Assembly: GCF_018343775.1 (NCBI RefSeq)
Contig: NZ_CP074349.1
Location: 5,632,001 to 5,696,000, forward strand
Direction of reading: 5' to 3'
DNA length: 64,000 nucleotides
Source of the DNA: Pseudomonas cichorii
GTDB taxonomy: Bacteria > Pseudomonadota > Gammaproteobacteria > Pseudomonadales > Pseudomonadaceae
Shown here: piece by piece, positions 26,486 to 35,551 of the stretch
How the letters are laid out: each line of letters begins with the position of its first letter
How positions within the stretch are numbered: the stretch's first letter is position 1
Translations under genes and position numbers: made by a program
The notes under the pieces: model-generated
Told to the model about the DNA's origin: nothing
Databases searched by the model: none
The model's input: only the letters and a program-made list of their open reading frames with translations

Positions 26486-28714
26486 TCACTTCTTGAGCAA
26501 CCTCAACCCGTTGAACACCACCAGCAAGCTCACACCCATATCGGCAAACACCGCCATCCACATGGTCGCCAACCCGGCAAAGGTAATGCCCAGAAAGAAC
26601 ACCTTGGTGATAATCGCCAACGCGATGTTCTGCTTGAGTATCGCCGAGGTGTCGCGTGACAACCGGATAAAGGCCGGGATCTTGCGAAGGTCGTCGTCCA
26701 TCAGGGCGACATCGGCAGTCTCAATGGCAGTGTCAGTGCCCGCCGCAGCCATGGCGAAACCGATCTCCGAACGGGCCAGCGCAGGGGCATCGTTGATACC
26801 GTCGCCCACCATGCCGACGCGATGATTGCGTGCATACAAGTCTTCGATGGCCTGCAACTTATCCACAGGCAGCAGATTGCCCTGAGCCTGATCGATCCCC
26901 ACCTGCTCAGCGATGGCCTTGGCGGTGTGCGGGTTGTCACCGGTCAGCATCAGGGTCTTGATGCCAAGCTCGTGCAACTGGGCGATAGCCTCGCGGCTGC
27001 TGTCCTTGACCGTATCGGCCACCGCGAACAGCGCCAGCGGGCCTGAGGTATCCAGCAGCAGAACCACGGTCTTGCCCTGTATTTCCAGTGCATCGAGCCT
27101 GGCTTCAAGCTCCGGCGAGCACAGCCCCAGTTCTTCGACCAGACGGTGGTTGCCCAAGTGGTAGAGCTGGCCATTGATCTCGCCTTTCACGCCCCGCCCC
27201 GGCAATGCCTCGAAAGCGCTGACCTCATGCAAACCCTGCCCTTGCCCCGACGCCTTCGCGATGGCCTGGGAAACCGGGTGATCGGAGCGACCAGCCAGGC
27301 TGGCAGCAATGGCTGGCGCACTGTCGGAGACAGTCACATCCAGCGGTAGATAGTCAGTCTGCACCGGCTTGCCATGGGTGATGGTGCCGGTCTTGTCCAG
27401 AGCCAGGTAATCGAGCTTGCGGCCCATTTCCAGATAGACGCCACCCTTGATCAGAATCCCCTTGCGCGCCGCAGCGGCCAGACCGCTGACGATGGTCACC
27501 GGCGTGGAAATCACCAGGGCACACGGGCAGGCCACGACCAGCAATACCAGCGCCCGATAGATCCAGTCGAACCAGGCACCGCCGAAGAACAGCGGCGCAA
27601 TCAGGGCTACGGCCAGTGCCGTCAGGAACACCACCGGGGTATAGATTCGCGAAAAACTATCGACAAAACTCTGGGTCGGTGCCCGCGCGCCCTGAGCCGC
27701 TTCCACCGCATGAATGATCCGCGCCAGCGTGGAATGGCTCGCGGCAGCCGTCACCCGGTATTCAAGCGAGCCGGACTGATTGATGGTGCCGGCAAAGACC
27801 TTGTCGCCCACGGTTTTTTCCACAGGCAGGCTTTCGCCGGTAATCGGTGCCTGATCGATGGTCGAGTTACCCGAAACCACCTCGCCATCCAGACCGATCC
27901 GCTCACCCGGTCGAACCCGCACGATAGCACCCATTTCGACGCTCTTGACCTCGGTTTCAACCCAGTTTCCATCACTCTGCCTGACGGTCGCCACATCGGG
28001 CGTCAACTGCATCAGGCTGCTGATCGCGTTACGGGCACGGTCCAGCGACTTGGCTTCGATCAGTTCGGCCACGGTGAACAGAAACATCACCATTGCCGCT
28101 TCAGGCCATTGGCCGATCAGGACCGCGCCAGTCACCGCGATGCTCATCAAGGCGTTGATATTGAGGTTGAAGTTCTTCAGCGCGATCCAGCCCTTTTTAT
28201 AGGTGGTCAGGCCGCAACTGAGGATCGAAACAATGGCCAGCAACGCCACGACCCAGGTCGGGCCAAGCTCAGCGAAATGGACGATTTCCGCACCCAGCGC
28301 CATCACACCGGACAGCGCCAGAGGCCACCAGTGCTTTTTCGGCGCAGGTGTCGCCGGGGCATCCTGGCTAGTGCCTTCCTCGATGGGCTCGGCCTGCATG
28401 CCCAGCGAACCGATGGCTTCACGAATCGGCTCGGTCGTCGGCAGGTCATGCCACACACCAAGGATGCGATTGATCAGGTTGAACTCCAGCTTCTGCACAC
28501 CCGGCAACTTGCCCAGTTTGTTCTGGATCAGCGTCTGCTCGGTCGGACAATCCATCTGCTCGATGCGAAAACTGCTCAGACGCCCACCGGCTGCCGGTGC
28601 CTCGTCAAAAGTGACAGTGGCAGGCGCAGCTGCGCTGGAACAGCACGAATGGGCGTGCTTGTGATCATCCTTGTTGTCGTCATGCGGTGGAGAAATCTTT
28701 GTAATCTGGCCCAT
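26486..28714 (-). CDS. cadA: cadmium/zinc/lead-exporting P1B-type ATPase
   Basis: This 742-residue inner-membrane metal pump has a Cys/His-rich N-terminus (KDDHKHAHSCC) and one heavy-metal-associated domain, in which the usual CxxC reads CPTE (EQMDCPTEQ). The ATPase core has the membrane metal site ACPCALVISTPV, the phosphorylation motif DKTGTITHGKP, the SDHPVSQAI histidine and the hinge GDGINDAPALA. The CPC motif and CxxE domain fit Zn/Cd/Pb rather than copper. The ATG at 28714 is chosen over a TTG ten codons earlier. The gene diverges from cadR, with a MerR-type operator in the promoter between them, so metal-induced expression is expected. Confidence 0.95.
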   Translation of the reverse strand: MGQITKISPPHDDNKDDHKHAHSCCSSAAAPATVTFDEAPAAGGRLSSFRIEQMDCPTEQTLIQNKLGKLPGVQKLEFNLINRILGVWHDLPTTEPIREAIGSLGMQAEPIEEGTSQDAPATPAPKKHWWPLALSGVMALGAEIVHFAELGPTWVVALLAIVSILSCGLTTYKKGWIALKNFNLNINALMSIAVTGAVLIGQWPEAAMVMFLFTVAELIEAKSLDRARNAISSLMQLTPDVATVRQSDGNWVETEVKSVEMGAIVRVRPGERIGLDGEVVSGNSTIDQAPITGESLPVEKTVGDKVFAGTINQSGSLEYRVTAAASHSTLARIIHAVEAAQGARAPTQSFVDSFSRIYTPVVFLTALAVALIAPLFFGGAWFDWIYRALVLLVVACPCALVISTPVTIVSGLAAAARKGILIKGGVYLEMGRKLDYLALDKTGTITHGKPVQTDYLPLDVTVSDSAPAIAASLAGRSDHPVSQAIAKASGQGQGLHEVSAFEALPGRGVKGEINGQLYHLGNHRLVEELGLCSPELEARLDALEIQGKTVVLLLDTSGPLALFAVADTVKDSSREAIAQLHELGIKTLMLTGDNPHTAKAIAEQVGIDQAQGNLLPVDKLQAIEDLYARNHRVGMVGDGINDAPALARSEIGFAMAAAGTDTAIETADVALMDDDLRKIPAFIRLSRDTSAILKQNIALAIITKVFFLGITFAGLATMWMAVFADMGVSLLVVFNGLRLLKK

Positions 28715-28743
28715 GGTCGGCTCCCGGGATCTACTTGTTGCCA

Positions 28744-28774
28744 AGTGAACACCCTGTAGCCACTATAGGGTCAA
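28744..28774 (-). promoter_or_regulatory. CadR-controlled cadA promoter with 21-base dyad
   Basis: On the minus strand the -35 TTGACC (28769-28774) and a -10-like TTCACT (28744-28749) are 19 bases apart. Within and beside this spacer lies ACCCTGTAGCCACTATAGGGT (28751-28771, given on the plus strand), a dyad of the MerR class. An over-long 19-base spacer is the mark of promoters that MerR-family activators untwist. Confidence 0.8.
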
Positions 28775-28796
28775 GCGCTCAAACGAGATGAATCCT

Positions 28797-29243
28797 ATGA
28801 AAATCGGCGAACTGGCAAAGTTGACGGATGCTCAGGTCGAAACCATTCGTTATTACGAGCGTGAAGGCCTGCTGCCTGCTCCGGCCCGCAGCGACGGCAA
28901 TTACCGCTTGTACACCCAGGCGCATGTGGAACGGCTGTCGTTCATCCGCAACTGCCGAAGCCTGGACATGACCCTGGAAGAAATCCGCAGCCTGCTCAAC
29001 CTGCGCGACAGCCCGCAGGACCAGTGCGAAAGCGTCAATGCGTTGATCGACGAACACATCGAACACGTCAACGCCCGCATCGCCAGCCTGCAAGTCCTTC
29101 AGGAACAGCTATTGGACCTGCGTCGCCGTTGTGGCGACGGGGAGTCGGACCATTGCGGGATTCTGGAACGGCTGGAAGTGACAGGCGCGGTCGCGCCGGT
29201 AGAAGGCGAACCTTCCCATGTGGGCAAGAGTCATGGGCACTGA
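28797..29243 (+). CDS. cadR: Cd(II)/Pb(II)-responsive MerR-family regulator
   Basis: CadR senses cadmium and activates cadA. The protein has 148 residues from ATG 28797; an ATG three codons earlier is possible. The N-terminal winged helix starts MKIGELAKLTDAQVETIRYY. A long dimerisation helix follows (ALIDEHIEHVNARIASLQ). The metal-binding cysteines are at 77, 112 and 120, matching the Cys77/112/119 pattern known for P. putida CadR. The C-terminus is His-rich (SHVGKSHGH), a second metal site in CadR. It is divergent from its target. Confidence 0.95.
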   Translation: MKIGELAKLTDAQVETIRYYEREGLLPAPARSDGNYRLYTQAHVERLSFIRNCRSLDMTLEEIRSLLNLRDSPQDQCESVNALIDEHIEHVNARIASLQVLQEQLLDLRRRCGDGESDHCGILERLEVTGAVAPVEGEPSHVGKSHGH

Positions 29244-29256
29244 AGCTGCAAGCTAT

Positions 29257-29286
29257 AAGCCTCAAGCAGCCTGTAGCTTAAGGCTT
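29257..29286. terminator. hairpin between convergent cadR and thyA
   Basis: AAGCCTCAAGC (29257-29267) pairs with GCTTAAGGCTT (29276-29286) with one mismatch and an eight-base loop. It sits between two convergent genes and can serve both. The sequence differs from the GCGAAT-type REPs found elsewhere in the window. Confidence 0.55.
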
Positions 29287-29297
29287 GCCGCTTTCCC

Positions 29298-30269
29298 CTA
29301 TACCGCCATCGGCGCTGTCATCGCCGGATGGTGCTCATAACCTTCCAGGGAGAAGTCGGAAGGTTCGATCAGTTCCAGCCATTCCGGCTGGTAGATACCA
29401 GTCTTGGCGAACTCGGGCACACGGTCCGAGATTACCAGCTTCGGCATCGGGAACGGCTCACGGGTGAGCTGCTCGTTGAGCATGTCCAGATGATTTTCGT
29501 AGACGTGGGCATCACCGATGAAATAGGTGAACCAGCGCGGCGTGTAGCCGGTCAGGCGACCGATCAGGCTCAGGAGTGCAGCGCCTTCGGTGAGGTTGAA
29601 CGGCGTCCCGAGGCCCAGATCGTTTGAGCGAATGTACAGCGTCAGGGAGATTTCCCGGGTCTGCTGGTTCGGGTGCAACTGGTAAAGCAGGTGACAAGGT
29701 GGCAAGGCCATCTCATCAAGCTGCGCGCAGTTCCAGCCGTGGAACAGGATACGACGGCTGCCCGGGTCCTTGATGATGGTGTCGACGCACTGGCGAATCT
29801 GGTCGATGGCCTTGTACAGCACCACAAAGCTTTCGCCGTCTTCTTCGGACTCGGCAATCTGCTTGTAGCCCTGGCTGACCGCCAGCTCGATCGCTGCGGC
29901 ATTGCCGGTTGCGATGCGCTTGTAGGCAGGCCATTTGCGCCACTGCACGCCGTAGATCTCGCCCAGGTCATCCTCGCCCTTGCGGAACGGGTTGTTCAGC
30001 CACTGAGCGTTCTCGTTGGCGTTCTGATCCCAGACCTTGCAGCCCAGTTCACGGAACTCGGCCGCGCTGTTGGCGCCCCGCAGGAAACCGACCATTTCAC
30101 CGATAGCCGACTTGAAAGCCATGCGCCGGGTCGTGATGGCCGGGAAACCTTCCTGAAGGTCATAACGCAGCATCGCGCCGGGGAAACTGATGGTATTCAC
30201 CCCGGTGCGGTTGGACTGCAAGGTCCCGTGCTTGATCACATGGGCGACGAGTTCAAGATATTGCTTCAT
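29298..30269 (-). CDS. thyA: thymidylate synthase
   Basis: ThyA methylates dUMP to dTMP with methylene-tetrahydrofolate. The catalytic cysteine is in [12 protein letters not shown] (Cys192). Folate- and dUMP-binding segments are [18 protein letters not shown] near the N-terminus, [10 protein letters not shown], and [18 protein letters not shown]. At 323 residues it is about 60 longer than E. coli ThyA (264). The extra length lies mainly between about residues 85 and 165, before the catalytic cysteine, and includes [14 protein letters not shown]. Enzymes of this longer kind are known in pseudomonads. It follows lgt in the same direction after 52 bases, so it is probably in the same transcript. 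Confidence 0.96.
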   Translation of the reverse strand: MKQYLELVAHVIKHGTLQSNRTGVNTISFPGAMLRYDLQEGFPAITTRRMAFKSAIGEMVGFLRGANSAAEFRELGCKVWDQNANENAQWLNNPFRKGEDDLGEIYGVQWRKWPAYKRIATGNAAAIELAVSQGYKQIAESEEDGESFVVLYKAIDQIRQCVDTIIKDPGSRRILFHGWNCAQLDEMALPPCHLLYQLHPNQQTREISLTLYIRSNDLGLGTPFNLTEGAALLSLIGRLTGYTPRWFTYFIGDAHVYENHLDMLNEQLTREPFPMPKLVISDRVPEFAKTGIYQPEWLELIEPSDFSLEGYEHHPAMTAPMAV

Positions 30270-30321
30270 AAATTACCTGCATCCTTGAATCCGCCGGGCA
30301 AACTCGCCCGGCGCTTCAGTG

Positions 30322-31131
30322 TTATACCGTTGCTTTGACAGCAGGTTCGCGCTTGTAGGCCAGCCAGATCATGGCCAGACCCGCAATGATCATCGGCAGG
30401 CTCAGGATCTGACCCATGGTGACCCAGCCCCACGCCAGATAGCCCAGTTGCGCGTCGGGTACGCGGACGAACTCGACGATGAAGCGGAAGATCCCGTAAA
30501 ACAGGGCGAACATGCCGGAAACGGCCATGGTCGGGCGCGGTTTGCGTGCATAAAGGTTGAGAATGATGAACAGCGCCACGCCTTCCAGGGCGAACTGATA
30601 CAGCTGCGACGGATGACGCGCCAGTTGCGCAGGGTCGCTGAAAGGCGGGAAGACCATGGCCCATGGCACATCGCTTGGCTTGCCCCACAGCTCGGCATTG
30701 ATGAAGTTACCGATACGCCCGGCGCCCAGACCAATCGGCACCAGCGGAGCAACGAAGTCCATCAACTGGAAGAAGGTCTTGCCATTGCGTCTGCCGAACC
30801 ACCAGGCCGCCAGCATTACGCCGACAAACCCACCGTGGAAGGCCATGCCGCCTTTCCATACCTCGAAGATCAGCAGCGGGTTGGCGAGGTAGGCCGACAG
30901 GTCGTAGAACAGCACATAACCCAGACGCCCGCCGACAATGACACCCATGGCCAGCCAGAAAATCAGGTCCGAGAGTTTTTCCTTGGTCCAGGTCGGGTCG
31001 AAAGCGTTCAGGCGACGCGACGCAAGCAGCCATGCGCCACCTATGCCGACCAGATACATCAGTCCGTACCAGTGAATCTGCAGCGGGCCGAGTGATACGG
31101 CTACCGGGTCAATCTGCGGGTAAGGCAGCAT
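30322..31131 (-). CDS. lgt: prolipoprotein diacylglyceryl transferase
   Basis: Lgt moves diacylglycerol from phosphatidylglycerol to the lipobox cysteine of prolipoproteins, the first step in lipoprotein maturation, in the inner membrane. The 269-residue protein has seven predicted membrane segments. The Lgt signature [15 protein letters not shown] is present, and so is the N-terminal [11 protein letters not shown] segment, which carries an essential histidine and tyrosine in E. coli. It lies between ptsP and thyA in the common pseudomonad order. Confidence 0.96.
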   Translation of the reverse strand: MLPYPQIDPVAVSLGPLQIHWYGLMYLVGIGGAWLLASRRLNAFDPTWTKEKLSDLIFWLAMGVIVGGRLGYVLFYDLSAYLANPLLIFEVWKGGMAFHGGFVGVMLAAWWFGRRNGKTFFQLMDFVAPLVPIGLGAGRIGNFINAELWGKPSDVPWAMVFPPFSDPAQLARHPSQLYQFALEGVALFIILNLYARKPRPTMAVSGMFALFYGIFRFIVEFVRVPDAQLGYLAWGWVTMGQILSLPMIIAGLAMIWLAYKREPAVKATV

Positions 31132-31468
31132 TGCAACTCCTCAATGGGAACGCTCTTGCGAGCGACCAAATACAAAAGCGGTTAAATCAGGGAACAGACG
31201 CCCATGCACGAAGCCAGACTATGCGGCGATAACAGGGCCTCGGCCAGCCCGCGATCATGAAAACTTATTGCACCTGTCGGCGCCGGCGGTCTTGGGCTAC
31301 CCCGTAGAAATCAGTCGGGCATGTTACCGGAGCCCGGCAGGATGCTCTAGGCATGGGCGATGGATGAATCATGAATTCGCAGGAGCGGATTTATCCGCGA
31401 GACGTCATTGAAGGTTATACATTTACGGGCCTATCGCGAATAAATTCGCTCCCACGGGTAGTGCGGCC
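31132..31468. other. 337-base gap between ptsP and lgt
   Basis: No gene is supported here. The part next to ptsP holds a REP pair (31379-31455). The remainder presumably carries the lgt promoter on the minus strand, but I find no confident -35/-10 pair. Some pseudomonads have a TauE/SafE-type membrane protein gene in this position; I see no trace of it. Confidence 0.5.
31379..31455. repeat. REP pair downstream of ptsP
   Basis: AGGAGCGGATTTATCCGCGA (31381-31400) faces TCGCGAATAAATTCGCTCCC (31434-31453). The two are inverted relative to each other and belong to two variants of the same family (GCGGAT and GCGAAT cores). Confidence 0.75.
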
Positions 31469-33748
31469 TCAATGTCCCTTGACCGACCCCGGATTGATCA
31501 TCCGGGACAGGCCCAGATTGCGCAGTGCCAGTTGCAGGGAGCTGCTGATCACTTGCGGGTTGTCGTTGGTCATCAACTGGGCCAGCAGTTCCTTGGCCTT
31601 GCTCAGGTTGATCTGGCGCAGCATCCATTTCACTTTCGGCAAGTTGGTGGCGTTCATCGACAGGCTGTCAAAGCCCATCGCCATCAACAGCACAGCCGCT
31701 GCAGGATCGCCCGCCATCTCTCCGCAGATACTCACCGGCTTGCCTTCGGCATGGGCATCGCGCACGACGCTTTGCAGCGCTTGCAGCACAGCCGGGTGCA
31801 GGTAGTCGTAGAGGTCGGCGACACGCGGGTTGTTGCGGTCAACCGCCAGCAGGTATTGGGTCAGGTCGTTGGAGCCCACGGACAGGAAGTCCACCTGACG
31901 AGCCAGGTCGCGGGTCTGATAGACCGCAGCCGGAATTTCGATCATGACGCCCACAGGCGGCATCGGCACATCGGTGCCTTCGTCGCGGACTTCGCCCCAT
32001 GCCCGGTGAATAAGGTGCAAGGCCTCTTCCACTTCATGGGTGCTGGAAATCATCGGCAACAGAATGCGCAGGTTGTTCAGGCCTTCGCTGGCCTTGAGCA
32101 TGGCGCGGGTCTGGACCAGGAAAATTTCCGGGTGGTCGAGGGTGACACGAATGCCACGCCAGCCCAGGAACGGGTTTTCTTCCTTGATCGGGAAGTAGGA
32201 CAGCGCCTTGTCGCCGCCGATGTCCAGGCTGCGCATGGTAACCGGCAGCGGATGGAAGGCCGCCAGTTGTTCACGGTAGATGGCCAGCTGTTCCTTTTCG
32301 CTCGGGAAACGCTGGTTGATCATGAACGGCACTTCGGTGCGATACAGACCGACACCTTCGGCGCCACGCTGCTGGGCACGGGCGACGTCGGCCAGCAGGC
32401 CGGTGTTGACCCACAGCGGCATGCGATGGCCATCCAGCGTCACACAAGGCAGCTCGCGCAGGGCATCGAGCCCCTGGGACAGTTGGCGCTCCTCCTCCAC
32501 CACCTTGGTGAACTGCTGGCGCATGATGTCGCTGGGGTTGGTGAAGACTTCACCGTGGTAGCCATCGACGATCAGGTCGATGCCATCCACCTTGGAATAA
32601 GGGAAGTCCACAAGGCCCATGACCGTGGGAATGCCCATGGCCCGCGCCAGAATCGCCACGTGGGAGTTACCCGAACCCTGTACCGACACCAGACCGACCA
32701 GCTTGCCTTCCGGCACTTCGCCGAGCATGGCCGGGGACAGCTCTTCACTGACCAGAATGGTGTTATCGGGGTAGACCAGCGCCTGTTGCCGGGCTTCCTG
32801 CAGGTAACCCAGCAAACGGCGGCCCAGGTCCTTGACGTCCGATGCACGCTCGCGCAGATAGGCGTCGTCCATCAGCTCGAAACGGTTGACGTGCTCGTTC
32901 ACCACCGAACGCAAGGCACCCTGCGCCCATTGGCCGGTCTTGATGATGTTGGTCACTTCGCTACCCAGCGAAGCGTCATCGAGCATCATCAGGTAAACAT
33001 CGAACAGCGCCAGCTCTTCAGGACGCAACTGAGTCGCCAGCTTGGCCGACAGGGTCCGCATGTCATTGCGCACGCCTTCCAGCGCATTCTGGAACAGGGC
33101 CAGTTCGGCATCGATATCGGTGACGACTTTATCCGGGACCACTTCCAGGTCGGCGGGAGGCAGCATGACCACCGCCACACCCACTGCCGCACCGGGCGAG
33201 CCAGCCACGCCGACAAACTTGGCCTCCTGAATACCCTTGCCTTGGCGACCCAGACCGCGGATCGAGCCAGTGGCTTCGGCATGGGCGATTACGCCTGCCA
33301 GTTGAGCACTCATGGTGACGAGGAAGGCTTCTTCCCCTTCGTCGAACTGACGCCGCTCCTTTTGCTGGATCACCAACACGCCCACCACACGACGGTGGTG
33401 GATGATCGGCGTGCCAAGGAAAGAGGCATAACGCTCTTCACCGGTTTCGGCAAAGTAGCGGTAACGGGGGTGGTCGGCGGCGTTTTCGAGGTTCAGCGGC
33501 TCTTCGCGAGTACCGACAAGCCCCACAAGGCCCTCGTTCGGCGCCATGCTCACCTTGCCGATGGAGCGCTTGTTCAGACCCTCGGAAGCCATCAGCACGA
33601 AACGGTTGGTTTCGGGGTCAAGCAGATAGACCGAGCAGACCTGGCTGCCCATGGCCTCCTTGACGCGTAACACAATAATGCCCAACGCCGCCTTGAGATC
33701 CTTGGCGGAGTTTACTTCCTGGACGATCTTGCGCAGCGTATTGAGCAT
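31469..33748 (-). CDS. ptsP: phosphoenolpyruvate-protein phosphotransferase PtsP (EI-Ntr)
   Basis: This 759-residue enzyme starts the nitrogen phosphotransfer chain by transferring phosphate from PEP to NPr. The N-terminal GAF domain (about 1-150, GIIVLRVKEAMGSQVCSVYL) senses small ligands, glutamine and 2-oxoglutarate in E. coli. The phosphohistidine domain has the active histidine in GSGNSHVAILARAMGIPTV. The C-terminal PEP-binding barrel shows LYRTEVPFM, DIGGDKALSYFP and the late SICGEMAGDPAAAVLLMAMG. It follows rppH by 20 bases in the same direction, the conserved gamma-proteobacterial pairing. Confidence 0.96.
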   Translation of the reverse strand: MLNTLRKIVQEVNSAKDLKAALGIIVLRVKEAMGSQVCSVYLLDPETNRFVLMASEGLNKRSIGKVSMAPNEGLVGLVGTREEPLNLENAADHPRYRYFAETGEERYASFLGTPIIHHRRVVGVLVIQQKERRQFDEGEEAFLVTMSAQLAGVIAHAEATGSIRGLGRQGKGIQEAKFVGVAGSPGAAVGVAVVMLPPADLEVVPDKVVTDIDAELALFQNALEGVRNDMRTLSAKLATQLRPEELALFDVYLMMLDDASLGSEVTNIIKTGQWAQGALRSVVNEHVNRFELMDDAYLRERASDVKDLGRRLLGYLQEARQQALVYPDNTILVSEELSPAMLGEVPEGKLVGLVSVQGSGNSHVAILARAMGIPTVMGLVDFPYSKVDGIDLIVDGYHGEVFTNPSDIMRQQFTKVVEEERQLSQGLDALRELPCVTLDGHRMPLWVNTGLLADVARAQQRGAEGVGLYRTEVPFMINQRFPSEKEQLAIYREQLAAFHPLPVTMRSLDIGGDKALSYFPIKEENPFLGWRGIRVTLDHPEIFLVQTRAMLKASEGLNNLRILLPMISSTHEVEEALHLIHRAWGEVRDEGTDVPMPPVGVMIEIPAAVYQTRDLARQVDFLSVGSNDLTQYLLAVDRNNPRVADLYDYLHPAVLQALQSVVRDAHAEGKPVSICGEMAGDPAAAVLLMAMGFDSLSMNATNLPKVKWMLRQINLSKAKELLAQLMTNDNPQVISSSLQLALRNLGLSRMINPGSVKGH

Positions 33749-33769
33749 GGCTCGGGGTCGAACTCCGTG

Positions 33770-34249
33770 TCAGTCGCGCGATAAAAGGCGCGGGGCAAGC
33801 TCTTTGAGTGCGCGTCGATACACCTCGCGCTTGAATGTCACCACTTGGCCTAACGGGTACCAATAGCTGACCCAACGCCAGCCATCGAACTCCGGTTTAC
33901 CGGTCAAATCCATCCGCACCCGCTGCTCGTTGGAGATCAGGCGCAGGAGAAACCACTTCTGTTTCTGGCCGATACATAGCGGTTGGCTATGAGTACGGAC
34001 CAGTCGCTGCGGCAGACGATAACGCAACCAACCGCGGGTACAGGCCAGAATCTGCACATCCTGTCGTTCCAGCCCGACTTCTTCATTCAATTCGCGATAC
34101 AGCGCGTCTTCCGGCGTCTCCTGAGGGTTTATTCCACCCTGTGGAAACTGCCAGGCATCTTGGTTAATACGCCGAGCCCATAGGACCTGACCAGCATCGT
34201 TTGTCAGAATAATCCCGACATTAGGACGGAAACCATCGGGGTCGATCAC
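33770..34249 (-). CDS. rppH: RNA pyrophosphohydrolase
   Basis: RppH removes pyrophosphate from the 5' end of triphosphorylated mRNA and so triggers decay. The 159-residue protein starts at GTG 34249 ([17 protein letters not shown]), the conserved N-terminus of the family. The complete Nudix box reads [20 protein letters not shown] followed by VGL. An upstream in-frame extension to 34291 adds residues not found in the family and is not preferred. It lies 20 bases upstream of ptsP and is probably co-transcribed with it. Confidence 0.95.
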   Translation of the reverse strand: MIDPDGFRPNVGIILTNDAGQVLWARRINQDAWQFPQGGINPQETPEDALYRELNEEVGLERQDVQILACTRGWLRYRLPQRLVRTHSQPLCIGQKQKWFLLRLISNEQRVRMDLTGKPEFDGWRWVSYWYPLGQVVTFKREVYRRALKELAPRLLSRD

Positions 34250-34391
34250 GGCAACAACCTCGCAAACGCATGTCGCCGCATTGTTCCACAAAGGCGCTCA
34301 AAGCAGCAACGAGCCTAAGCACCTTATGTGAAGTCTTGTGAAAACCTCGTATTCTTGTGCTCTTTTTTCAGTTATTTCAGCGAGTAACCAC

Positions 34392-35045
34392 ATGCGCCTG
34401 GCTTTATTCGACCTCGACAACACACTTCTGGGCGGTGACAGCGATCACGCTTGGGGCGATTACCTGTGCGAACGCGGCATCCTCGATGCCGCTACGTACA
34501 AGACGCGCAACGACGCATTCTATGAAGACTACCTGGCCGGCACGCTCAACCTGACCGACTACCTGAATTTCACCCTCGAAATCCTGGGCCGGACCGAAAT
34601 GGCTCAGCTCGATGAATGGCACCGGGATTTCATGCGCGACTGCATCGAACCCATCGTACTGCCCAAAGCGCTGGAACTGATCGCCAAACACCGTGACGCA
34701 GGCGACAAACTGGTGGTCATAACCGCCACCAACCGCTTCGTGACCGCTCCGATCGTCGCCCGCCTGGGGATCGACACCCTGCTGGCGACCGAATGCGAGC
34801 TGGTCGACGGGCGCTATACCGGGCGCACGACAGGTATACCCTGCTTCCGTGAAGGCAAGGTGACCCGCCTCAATCATTGGCTTGAAGAGCATGCATTCAG
34901 TCTGGAAGGCAGCTATTTCTACAGCGATTCCATGAACGACCTGCCACTGCTGGAGCAAGTCGCCCATCCAGTGGCCGTGGACCCGGACCCGAAACTGCGT
35001 GCAGAAGCAGAAAAACGCGGCTGGCAGGTGATTTCACTGCGCTGA
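34392..35045 (+). CDS. HAD-superfamily subfamily IB phosphatase
   Basis: This 217-residue cytoplasmic phosphatase has all HAD motifs: [14 protein letters not shown] with the nucleophilic aspartate near the N-terminus, II ITATN, III in GKVTRLNHW, and [13 protein letters not shown]. The family IB (SerB-like) cap lies between motifs I and II. Close relatives are annotated as histidinol-phosphatase or phosphoserine phosphatase-like; the true substrate cannot be read here. ATG 34392 follows directly on the family N-terminus [11 protein letters not shown]. An 18-codon extension upstream is unlikely. Confidence 0.88.
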   Translation: MRLALFDLDNTLLGGDSDHAWGDYLCERGILDAATYKTRNDAFYEDYLAGTLNLTDYLNFTLEILGRTEMAQLDEWHRDFMRDCIEPIVLPKALELIAKHRDAGDKLVVITATNRFVTAPIVARLGIDTLLATECELVDGRYTGRTTGIPCFREGKVTRLNHWLEEHAFSLEGSYFYSDSMNDLPLLEQVAHPVAVDPDPKLRAEAEKRGWQVISLR

Positions 35046-35057
35046 TGGCTACAGCGG

Positions 35058-35462
35058 TCAGGCCGGTTTGAAGAACATCAGACCGGCCATCGCCATGAAA
35101 CAAGCGGTAGACATGATTGCCAGAGCCAGTGTGAACCGCAGATTGCCAGCTTTCCCGGCCAGCCGACTCACCAGCCAGACCCAACCGAAAAGCCCCACGA
35201 CATAAAGCACACTACTGGCCAACACCCACGTCTGGCCCAATGACCAGCCCAGCAGATGAACCAGCCACCATCCGCTGAAAGGCAGGATTGCCAGGCAGAC
35301 GGCCATCAGCAGCCAGACAAACAAGGCCGGGCGCTGCATAAGGCGGCCATGAGCCTCTTTCTTGATAACCCAGAAAGCCAGACCCAAGGCGCTGAGCAGC
35401 CATAGCGTGATGGCGGCTATATGCAGGGTTTTCAGCGCTGTGATGTATTCCATTGCGGACAT
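35058..35462 (-). CDS. DUF2269-type small membrane protein
   Basis: This 134-residue inner-membrane protein has four predicted membrane segments (ALKTLHIAAITLWLLSALG, PALFVWLLMAVCLAILPFSG, a third around WVLASSVLYVVGLFGWVWLV, and a fourth at the C-terminus). The KTLHI histidine near the N-terminus and overall layout fit DUF2269 proteins, which are sometimes proposed to be integral haem- or quinone-associated proteins. No function is known. It converges with the HAD phosphatase gene, with only 12 bases between the stops. Confidence 0.75.
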   Translation of the reverse strand: MSAMEYITALKTLHIAAITLWLLSALGLAFWVIKKEAHGRLMQRPALFVWLLMAVCLAILPFSGWWLVHLLGWSLGQTWVLASSVLYVVGLFGWVWLVSRLAGKAGNLRFTLALAIMSTACFMAMAGLMFFKPA

Positions 35463-35523
35463 CCCTTGCAGGCGAAGCTGTATGGAGCGTAGCAAATCAA
35501 GGTAGGAACGAATCGGGCGGCGC

Positions 35524-35545
35524 CGCGAATGAATTCGCCCCTACC
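35524..35545. repeat. single REP unit downstream of ilvA
   Basis: CGCGAATGAATTCGCCCCTA, a single copy of the GCGAATNAATTCGC family, lies seven bases beyond the ilvA stop. Confidence 0.7.
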
Positions 35546-35551
35546 GTTCGT

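Noticed and set aside
27374..28759. 461-codon plus-strand open frame antisense to cadA
   Set aside because: Composition-driven shadow of the cadA reading frame: rich in His, Arg, Gln and Gly and without domain structure.
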